A stretch of DNA of 64,000 bases from Haliclystus octoradiatus (Eukaryota; Cnidaria; Staurozoa; Stauromedusae; Haliclystidae), in NCBI GenBank assembly GCA_916610825.1, contig OU744448.1, positions 29,720,107 through 29,784,106 of the forward strand. The letters are read 5' to 3'. The translations under genes and the position numbers were made by a program. Position 1 is the stretch's first letter; each line of letters begins with the position of its first letter. Shown here piece after piece: positions 47,663 through 59,600 of this stretch. Under the pieces are notes generated by a model. That model did not search any database. It was not told the origin of the DNA and saw nothing but the letters and a program-made list of their open reading frames with translations.

Positions 47663-50600
47663 ATGTCTTACAGAATGATGATATCTTTGAAGGGTTTGAA
47701 ATATGCTGCTGCTTTTACATCATGTGGTTGTTTGGCAATGGTTTGTAAAAACATAACTTTAGCTCCTTTACATCTAGAAGCACAGTCTTCACAATTACCG
47801 ACAGGAAATACTAACTCAGTGTTGCCCCTCAGCAATAGAAAAGAAGATGATTATTTCACGAACTCGATTGAATCTGCTAAGAAGCTAATTTTTAAATCTT
47901 CAATTGTTAGATTTGGAAGGACAGCAACGACAGTGAGTATGTTTTGTCCAGTTGCTGTTTCTTGGCATATGTTTCAGATACTGAAAAGAGACTTGAGAAA
48001 TTCTACAGACTGTATGTACTCTACATGTAAGCCTATCGTGTATTTTAGGCATATACAGATAAGAAGTAAGCCTATACCAAATTGAGAAATCAGAATTGAC
48101 TGAGAATCTAGATTACACTTGATACTTATAATGCATTTACATTGTGCATCAAGCAGATTGATTATCTGTGACATTCAAAATTTCGTCATATACTGATATT
48201 GTTCATTGGAATTGTCAGCCAAACAAAGTGACACTTACAGAAATTGACCTGCCTGCGTGCACCGTGCTGTGAGAACTGTGAGAAATGTAGAAAACTGTTC
48301 TATTGTGTATTTGTGTTCTATAAAAAAAACTGTAAAGTTCTGACTTCAGTCCATAGTGGAATCCTTGAATTTTTGGAATGCCAAATATTTACGCCAAAAT
48401 TACGCCATGCCAAGTCAGCTTTCAAGAATACGCCAAAAAGACCAAATTTAGTTGAAAACTATAGAAAATTATCAAATTTCCACGCCAAAGAAATGAAATT
48501 AAATGGATATATCTGGTGTAACATACATGGATTCCACTACTATGGACTTCAGTGACCTTTTAATTACTCAAAATTATTGAAAGATAATCTAAGCATTTCT
48601 TTTTACCAGATGTTAGAGTTTCGTATTTTTGTTGATCGGTCTGATTGATTATTCTTTATTGTTATTCGTTAAGGTTTTGTCAATTGCATTTGATCATAAA
48701 ATTAGTTTATGGCAAATGAAAGATGATTCGGTTGAGTTAAAGGAAGAAAAGCATCAGGTTTGTATTCTATTTTTAAATTGTAAAAATTGAGGCTGTTTAA
48801 TTAATAGATCTATAGATCCAAGTCAGGTTGATCCTTAGTTAATTGTAATGTATGGGATATTAATTAATATCGATGACCAGGGTGTCACAAAAGTTTTGAT
48901 CTTCCGGGAACTGTGTTGTTCGATTGTAAACCTTAGCTGGGATTGAATTCATAATGGTTCAAAGTTTTGAAGAATTGATTGAAATTTTAGAAATTGACTT
49001 AACTTCGAAGCAAGATGCATGGATTTCGAAACATAAAAAATATGAAATCCAAAAATAATAAATTTTGAATAAGAAAATAATCATGATAAGATTGGAAACC
49101 TTCTGATTTTATGCTGGGCTTCTGGAAACCAGGTTTCCGGGATCCCGCACTTTGTGACAGCCAGTCGATGACCGAACATAATACCCGATCAAATTATTTT
49201 TTATTTAGCCAGCATTGATGAAATGCCATCAATTTCATCAACGTTGATGAAAATATTAAGTTATTTGACTACTATCACAATATGGATTGCCAAATTTAAC
49301 AAGGCCTTCAAAAATGTCTTTGAAACATGGACTTTGTTTAGCTTTAATAATGCTTCAAATTGGCAATTTGAAAATGGTAAAAAAATATGCGTGGATAATT
49401 TTTCAAATGAACATAGATACGAACAAAATATCAAAATTCGTCCTGTTACAAAATAAAATTTATTGAAATTTCAAATTATTAATTTAGCAAGTACGCGCAT
49501 GATAGATTGTACGTCTCGTAGTGCCGAGTCCTGTTCAACACGGCGTTTATTCTTTGGAATTGTGTAACATTTTCAACTTTTTATCTTTTTATTATTTTTG
49601 GCTAGGTAGCCTATAATTGGCTAATAAATCAGTAAAGTATCAATATTTTCTGCATCTGGTGTAATCTAGGATCCCAGGACTTACTCACATTTTTTGAACT
49701 TTGCACTATTGTCTATATCCATCCCCTAATTTTGAACAAAATCGTTGGTGTTATAATTTGTAGGCTAACATGTTCACAACTTTGTTAATTTATCTGTTGT
49801 TGTTTACTTTGATATAGTGCCACTTGAGATCAGCAAAGAAGCTTTACAATCTTTGTTGTACAAATGGCGGGATTTTCATCAAAGTCGGGCAACATCTAGG
49901 CTCATTGGATTTCTTATTACCTCCAGAGTATGTGACAACTCTAAAAATTCTTCATAGCAGTGCGCCGCAAAGCCCTGTTGAAGATATTATAGAAATGATC
50001 AAAGAAGAACTTGGTCCAACCATTTTGGATTCATTTAAAGAATTTGATGTTGATCCACTTGGTGCTGCTTCATTGGCACAGGTAAAACTATTTCCATAGA
50101 TACACCTGTTATAAGGACCACCTGGAATAGTGTCCGCCCCTATAGGTGACTGATGTTTTAAATTTCATCCTTTAGTTCTGAAGATAATTCCTTTGGAACT
50201 GTAGGCATAATGGTCTAATTGGTCTTTGTTCTTAAAAACCTCAATACCATAATTGGTAAATTCCTATATTTGTATACCGGTACCTATAACTCTATAAACC
50301 CCCTTGTGACCACATACTCCAAACAAACAAGCTCTCGTGCTTCAGGAGTCACGCCAAACATATTATATTCATCATTGTAATTAGCTAGCCTAATATTATG
50401 TACAGTAACTGTCATATTTGGCTCAATGCTATCTTTTGTAATTTGTATCTTCCTTTAATATGTTTGAAATAAATGATTTATTTATCTATCATGTAAAGAT
50501 TGGAAGATCCTCTTGTAAACTTTTACATTGTTATGACTATGTTGTGTTATTTGTTCATAGGTTCATAAAGTTACTCTCAAGAATGGTCTTGTGATTGCTT

Positions 50601-53600
50601 TGAAAGTACAACATAAAGAAGTTAAAAGTCATGCCACTAGTGACGCAAAAACAATGGAGGTAGATATTTTGAAAGTATATTGTATGGTGTTTAATAATCA
50701 TTATGTAATAAAGGTAAGCGATAAAATAGACTTTGTTTGAGCTTTCAACATTGCCTATGTCATCTTCAGAAATTTATTTAAAATACATGAGTTTAAAAAT
50801 GTTAAAGTTTTACAAAGTGCTAGTCTGCGTTTACAGACCGCAATTCATTCACAAAAGAATAGGGTCTGTGTGTTTTGCACAGTTCTTTGTCCAGCCACTC
50901 TACGAAAACATAGAGCGGAAGTTTCTGATCGATGCCTGGTAAATCTATTGTTCTTAGATAATAAATTTATCACCTACGTTCGATCAATTAATTTTCATAG
51001 CTACAAAGCCTAAAATAGAACTTATTGCAATCATGTCAACTGAAGTGAACAAAGTAATGTGAGAATCCCGGTGAGAATCATCTTAATCTTGCATAATTAT
51101 GTGACATCAATCTTATTCTGATATGAGGTCCGGACAGAGAAACCGAGCAATTCACACAGACCCTATTCTTTTGTGAATGAATCGCGGTCTGTAACGCAGG
51201 CTAACAAAGTGCTAGATATAATGTTAAAACTGGATGCTTATAATATTGTATTACACAATTAATAAGTAGAAACTTACTGATACGAATAATCGTTATGGCT
51301 GTCTCATTGGAATCAACTCTGTATTGAGATGATTCTTTTATGTGGTAACAAGGGGAAATAGACTCAAAATATAATTCATTGAAAAGTTGTCTTCATGTAT
51401 TCCTGGATTTAAAAGATTTTATCATTGAAGAAAAAATGTTGCACTTTGTATGTTTTTTTTTCCTTAAAATTGGCTCAATTTTGCGAAAAAACAGTTCAGG
51501 AGTTCACAAACAGTTTGTGAACGTTTAAATGGCGCCCCAGATTTTCATGACCGTCACAGACAGTTCATAAACAGTTCATGAAAATTTGGGACCATTTAAT
51601 GTTCATGAACTGATCATGAACTATTGAACTGTTCATAAACTGCTGAACTGTTTTTCCCCCTGATGAGAGCTTCAATATGATGTTTCAGTACCTAGATGGA
51701 CCATTCATGATTTATATTTGTCAGATGTGATCTCATTGCCATCGTTCTGGTTAGATTGTGCTGGAAATTACAATTCTGTTTGATTTTTTCTCAATGTTAG
51801 GTTTTGATTAATTTCGTATCATGGATGTTTCCTGACTTTAAATTTGATTGGCTAGTAGAAGAAACTAAGAAGAATTTACCTCAGGAGCTCAATTTCTTAC
51901 ATGAAGGCAAGAACTGTGAGAAAATTGGAAGAATTCTTGCTCGGTTTTCTTTTCTAAAGGTAGGCAGATTTGGCTAAAAGCAGCCACAAAAAATATATTT
52001 ATTCAATTTGATTGTAATAGGACACTTAAATTTAAAAGAACTGATTATGAAAATTATTATTTCTGCATCAAGTGGTCCAATACAAAAACTTGAAGGAATG
52101 AAAAAGTAGCCTATATCTCCATATCAATTTATTAACTTGCAAGCTTGCATATTGATATTTTTAATAGGCAAGCATTCACATATTTATATCTTTGCTATGT
52201 AAGATTTGCTATTTTAATGTTTTCAAACTTTTATTGAAAGAGTCTAAAAATAATGATTAAAAAATCTGAAATGTGGGCAAAATTTGAATTTCAAACTAGA
52301 TATCGTGTTTAACTCATTAACGACGAAAAGCCCGCAAAAGCCCGAAATTTGATCACTCCATTATGACGAAAAGCCCGTAGAAGCCCGCGCATCGGTAAGA
52401 GTTTTGTTTTTGAAAGTGAGGCAGGGGTGAGGGCCCAGTCCCTTTCATTTTAGTATAAATAGAAAACTGAAACGATCAGCTTTCTTCTGATACCAAACTT
52501 GTGGATTTACGACTACGCGCTTTATTTTCTACGAATTATTTTCGCGGATCTATACAATTTGAGGACGTAAGTTTTTGCTACTTTCTGTTTTGGTGATATC
52601 GAAGTATACCCCCGTAATTTTATGTTTTCAACGGTCATTTTTTGAATTTCAAAATGAGCAACGACGATACTTCTGATTCAAATTCAGATTCCGAATCTGA
52701 TTTGCAGCCTTCGTCTCCTGGTAATCAAAATCAAATTGATCAACCGAGGGAGTTTGAAGAAGGATATTTTGATGAAAATGCAAGGTCTTGCGACGAGGAA
52801 TCTTTTTATGGCTTTTCGTGTCCCAGCGACAGTGATGATTCTGATATTTCCGACGCATCTATTATTTCTGACGATGAGGCTGAGGCAAATAAAAGTAAAA
52901 CGGCAGCTCAAATTGAAGTTGAAAAAGAACTAGAAAGAAATACGTTAGCTGATAGTTTTCTAATGCAATGGTTTAAAGATTCTGAATGGTCAGACGAGAC
53001 TCAAGAATTTGAAGTGCCAGACTTTACGGAAATTCCTGGTTCAAATTATGTTATTCCAAACATAGAAGACAGTTCTGCTATTGATTTTTTCCAGTTGTTT
53101 TTCACTGCAAATGTTCAAAACCGCATTGTCGAAGAAACAATTCGCTATGCTTATCAACAACATGCTTTTTGGTTTCATTTTACCGTAGAAGAATTGCGTG
53201 CTTATTTGGGAATAAATATAGTCATGGGTTTTCACATTTTACCCGCAATTTATGACTATTGGTCAAGCGAGAAATTTCTAGGCGTTCAGTCAATAAAAGA
53301 CGTTATGACTCGTGATCGTTTCATGATAATATCAAAATTTCTTCACTTGAGAAACAACAAAAAGGCACCTAAAAAAGGTGAACCTGATTACGACAAAATT
53401 TATAAAGTCCGTAATATTTTTAACAAAATTAACAAATCATTTCTACGAGTTTACACTCCTGAAAAACAACTTTCGATAGATGAGGGCATGATTAAATTTC
53501 GCGGTCGCATTTCCTTCAAGCAGTACATGCCTAAAAAGCCAATAAAACACGGAGTAAAAGTATGGATGATTGCTGAGTCAAAATCAGGCTATGTTTCCAA

Positions 53601-56600
53601 CATGAAGGTCTATTTAGGCCGAAGCAAAGAAAACGATAAGCGAGAAACAGGGCTAGGCAGAAAAGTTGTTTTGAGATTATTGCGACCCTTCTGGTATCAA
53701 AATCGACATCTGTATTTCGACAATTATTTCAACTCACCTTCACTACAAAAATCTCTATTGAAACGAGAAACATTTTCTTGCGGCACGCAACTTGTAAATC
53801 GAAAAACTTTTCCAGATGATTTGAAAAAACCAAAGAAACTAAAAAAAGGCGAAGTAAGAGTCAGGCAGAAGGGTCCACTGGTTGCAACTCAATGGCGCGA
53901 CAAGCGTGTTGTAACCATGCTTTCGACTAGCCACACAATCGCGGCGAAAGAAGTTTATTTTGCTGGTGAACAGTTGCCTGGTGGTAAACCTGATGTTGTT
54001 GAAAGTTACAACTGTTTCATGGGTGGAGTGGATAGAAATGATCAACTACGTTCCTATTATACTGCCGGTCGCCCTGCCAAAAAATGGTGGAAGTATATTT
54101 TCTGGTTTCTCTTCAATGTTTCAATGGTAAATGCGTGTATTTTATTAAATCTCAGCGATTCTGCAACAAAACACTCTTCACAGCTAGAATTCAGAAAAGC
54201 ATTGGCAACTCAATTAATTGGGGGCTTTACAAGTAGAAAAAAACGGCACAAGCGGAATTTGTCTTCGATTGCTGATGGCGCTGGTCCATTCAGTCATCAC
54301 AAATGTATTCGTTGTGAAGGTTCGAAGGCGGACTGCTATAATTGCAGAAGGAAAGGCAAGAAAACACCGAGTGGGTATAATATCAGAACTGTTTACATCT
54401 GCTCTCATTGCAATATCCGTTTGTGTCGTGAAACATGTTTCATTGAGCACCACGCATAAATTCAAATAACAACTGAATTTATCCAAAAATTATAAGGCTG
54501 GGTGTTTCGTCAATGCTTTTCTCAGGCAAAACAGTTTTCGGCATAACACAATTTTCACCACTCCATCTATAAATTAAAAAATAAACCCCCAAAAAAACAA
54601 AAAAAATATCTAGTATTTAGATAAATGAGAGGGAAAATGTTCAAAAAAATGACGTCAAAATCGAACGTGATCATGCAATTTGATTGGTCGGCCCATGTCC
54701 ATGTCCTCGTGTTTGGAAATTCAAGGATAAACATTTTTCAAAAACTTCTGTCGAAATTCGAAAACACTTCATTGAAAAGCACTCAAAAGTCGGTCAATTA
54801 AATAGTGATATTCAATACGATGCGAAAAGTCATTTTCCTAGTTTCTCAAGGATGTATTAATTAACAAGTCGTTATCAATTCAATTCTTGTCTCCTTTAAT
54901 ATAAATAACCATTGTTAAATTGGTCTAATGTCATAGCAACCGTAACTAGTATTAAACCCAGACAGAACAAGAAAACAAAATTCTTACTGAAATCGAAAAT
55001 TTTGATCTTTTAAATAATCACAAATGTAGCAAAACAATAGTCATGAACATGATGTATAATTTATTGAAAGAAAGCAGTAGCAAATAAATATTCCTGAAAA
55101 AATAATAAATTTTAGTTACAAATTAATTTGTTGTTAGGTTTTTAAATTAATTCGAATTTGAATAAATTAGAATTTTGCAAGCAAAGTTTACCCAGCTGTA
55201 CAAAGAAATCAACTGTTTTTTATATTTTCAAAACTAGCTCAAAACCAATATCTGTCGTCGCTGAAATAGAAAAGAAAATATCCATGAGTAAAAAATTATC
55301 AACTAAAATCTCGAAAATATTTTTGCTGATTTCACTCTAATAAATTTCACACTTCCATGTCAGAGTCATAGCCGACGTCATAGTCTAAGCACCCGCTAGG
55401 CAACCGCAGTATTTCTACATTTTTCCAAACAAAGGAAATTTTATTTCAGTTTCTGCAATGAAGTCAAAATTTTTCAAAAATCGTCAAAACTAAGAAAATT
55501 AATAGTTTGAAGCATTAACCGAATTGGTGATAGGATGCAAACTGGAGTGAATGATTTGAATAAGTTTTTTCAAAGTTTGAATCATGATCATATAATTTTA
55601 AAAGTTTTAAATGAATGAATGAATTTGTAGTTCTAAATCATCAGATTTTTTGATTGATTGGAGTCAAAAGAAAAAAGTTTGTTTTTATATTCTAGAGATT
55701 TTTCAAAAATATTTGAGACCTTCAAGCTTCAAGTTGCAAGGTATTTTATTGAATTTGTGGTTGAGTTGTAATTTGATAAAGTTCACACTTCCGCGGCAAA
55801 GACATAAAAAAGATAACTTTCTAGTGTTCAATTATCCGTTGTCAAAGTAACCGTAAATTAGCACTATTCAGAAAGGTTTTTCGTGATTCCAGCGCTTTTG
55901 ATAAGATTCTAATGATTCCCGAAAAACTGAAATTATTGAAATATTATTTGAATTTCATGGTTGAGGAATAAAAATCGGGTTGAATTTCAAAGAATAAAGC
56001 ATAACAAACCTGTGAATCAAACTAAATTTAAATTGGAATCAATTATTTGTAAATAATTATTTATTTAATTCGGTTTAAAATATTAATTATATTATTACAA
56101 GTTTCACAAAAAACAGTGTCAGAACAGATATAAATAACCAATACAGTAGAATAAATAGAAAACGGTAAAACATAACTTGTTTCAAGAATCAAGAATGTCT
56201 CAAATCCTATTTTTGCCGGTAAACGGAAAATTCAACTCGCGTCAGCTCTATTTAGTATCCAGTCTACTTTTTTCAATAGTACGAGCGCGGTTACGTTTCC
56301 ACGTAATATTGCTTTTGCGTCTATCGTCAACTTAATCGCATTCAGTAATGGCGTTTGTCGTAGTTAAGTAACTGCAATATTCAAGTCAGCAACACAGAGT
56401 AGCGTGCTGCAACATGTAAGCTTTCACGATTGCCTTTACTTCATTGCTCATCAAAATTATAAGGGGAATATGTAGGATAACATATTTTGCGAGGCAAGCG
56501 CAATAATGTATGCATCCAGAGCGATGAAGTTAGCTGTTATTTTGATATGTTTTTATGAAGCTGATACAAGTTGAATTGAGGCTGACACGAGTTGATAGTA

Positions 56601-59600
56601 TAGAAATATAAAAAAGAACAGAAGTAGTTTGTTGTTTATGCTTATGATATACCAAGAAAACCCATCAAAGTCTTACAGCATCACTTCATATCAGTTTGGA
56701 TCATTTATGATAAGAATGCATCCAGAGCGATGAAATTGTCTGTTATTTTGATATGTTTTTATGAAGCTGATACAAGTTGAATTGAGGCTGACACGAGTTG
56801 ATAGTATAGAAATATAAAAAAGAACAGAAGTAGTTTGTTGTTTATGCTTATGATATACCAAGAAAACCCATCAAAGTCTTACAGCATCATTTTATATCAG
56901 TTTGGATCATTTATGCCCTATAAGAATTGCATCCAGAGCGATGAAATGGGCTGTTATTTTGACATGTTTTTATGAAGCTGATACAAGTTGAATTGAGGCT
57001 GACACGAGTTGATAGTATAGAAATATAAAAAAGAACAGAAGTAGTTTGTTGTTTATGCTTATGATATACCAAGAAAACCCATCAAAGTCTTACAGCATCA
57101 TTTTACATCAGTTTGGATCATTTATGCCCTATAAGAAAGCATCCAGAGCGATGAAATGGGCTGTTATTTTGACATGTTTTTATGAAGCTGATACAAGTTG
57201 AATTGAGGCTGACACGAGTTGAGAGTCATTTTGAATAAATATGCCGAAGAATTGCAGAACAAAAATCCCAAAAAAAATTCGCGAAAAGTTTAGATGATGT
57301 TTCTTTACTGCTCAGTAATAATAATAACAGTAATAATATCTTCATATATAACGTAAATTGCGAAAAAATTGAATTGTTTCTCCCGTTCCCAACCAAAGTC
57401 GTAACTTTAAAATCAAACGTCCCACGCATAGAAATTCATGTTTTTTGGCGGGAAATGTGATTCAAATCACACGTGTCGTCAGATCAAAGAGATCAATTCT
57501 TTTATTGTTCGTTTTAACATGGATCATGGATTTTGATTAACAATTTGAAATGGATCAATCCGGTCCAGTAATCTAGCATCAGTTGAAAAATTGGAAGAAG
57601 ATGAAGTCAGTACTCTGGAATTGGAACGTAATCCCATCATCATAGAATCTGGTCAAATAGAACAAACCAGTATTATACCTCAAGCAGCATGGGAATCTCT
57701 GTTTTCAAGACAAGATACCGAGTCAAGCGGGACAGCGAAAGATCAAGATGCAGCTGAAAACCTTATCAGGCATTTCAGCTTGGCAACAACAACAACGTTT
57801 GTAGTGTGGAATACTGCTAGAAGGGTTTTGGAAAACAGGTACCGTATGACAATTAAACAACTGTAAAAATGCAAACAAAACTACTTTGTGGGAATGTCTT
57901 GTTACTTGCGAGAAATCCTCTCAAATAAGGAATTTCTTACATCTCAGAACTATCTGATCTGAAAATTCATATTATGTTTAGAACAATGACGTACCGTACA
58001 TAGCTTTGAATCAGAAGGTGTATGTCTACCAGCATGGGAAATCTCAGCCCAAACCAAAAGTTTGCAAAGTAAGTAAGCAGTCAGTTATATACAGATCCAT
58101 CTCTGCAGCATACAGATTAAATATGAAATACAGTAGTAAGAAGACTACTTGAAGGGATGAATCTCAAAAAGTTTTTTGTATTTTCCCAATTTTTGCCACC
58201 TCCGTACAGCAGCCACCTGTCTATTGCAGCCATGACAATGTTGTAGAAATGCACCATGTGACTTGATATACTCATTGAATTATTCTTTGTAAGTGTGTTG
58301 TCTAAACAGGAAATGTCAAGGACCCTTCATAAGATTTATTCTAATAACATACTTGTAATGGTAATTCCTGCTACCATGGAATCCATAAACAGCTAGTTAA
58401 CCAATATATTGAGCTAAAGGAACACTTTCGTCATTCTTTTAAAAGTGGAAATAATGGAATGGCCTCTCTATTAACGGGACTTGAGGAATTTTTTATGAGA
58501 ACGGCGCTTGAAAAAATCCTGAAATGGCCCCTGAAAAATATTGGGAAAACAAAACGACAACACAATCTAAAAATGATGTCAATTTTCTGAAGGGCAATAA
58601 AGAAGTGTAACTTTGAAAACTATGACCTCCAAACATTTATAACTGTAGGCTACCATAGAATTTCATTTCAAATATTATATCTAGCTATTATTTCAAATAC
58701 AAGTGAATATGAACAAAAAATATATATTAGTCGAATGCTAGTTTGTACCAAGTGATGCATTTGAAACATGACACACTCCATTTAATAATGATCAAATATA
58801 AGCAGCAAATATTATAAAGTCAATAATCTTATAATCAATAGTTGTATATCATAAACTTAGAACAAACCCAACTAATGACACACATAATAATCTAGAATAC
58901 ACCATAGCGACATCTGGAGGCTACACAGTTGACCTCTCCTGAAAATCGAAAATTTGCAACATTATTCACATAAAAACATTAACCAAGAATAATTTACATA
59001 AAAAATTGTCCCAACAAGGATGTTGAGAGTGGATAAATAGAATAAGTAGAAACAACATATAGCCTCCAGGGGTCATTTGAGTACTGCTGATTACATGGAT
59101 TAGCTTATAATAATCCTAGGGTCAAATTTTGCTAGAAAGCTTGAATATAACACTATGTTAACAATGAATCAATCAATTATCATTTGCAGATATGAAGACC
59201 TGAATCTGAAGCTTTCCAGCGAGGTGTAAATTTGCTCAAGTGCATTACAGATATCAGAAATCCATTCGACATGAATCGCATACATGTATTATCGATGCAT
59301 GAAAGGAAGGTACTACATTATCAAGTTGAATTTGTAACAATCTCTCACAGGATTAACCATTTGGCCTGTTATGTTTCTTGTGGCATGTGTGACGTGTGAT
59401 GTGTAGAAAGTACAGATCATTAACTTAGTTATGTCTTTTTTGATAGCTAATTGAAATGGATGATGGTCGCCTCAATGACAACATTATAAATGCATGGTAA
59501 AAGATGCTGCAAGATTGATACCAATCTGAGAATGGCTTCCAAGACATACTTTTGCAAAGAAAATTCCTTGAAACCAAAAACAAATTGGGCAACAGCAACA

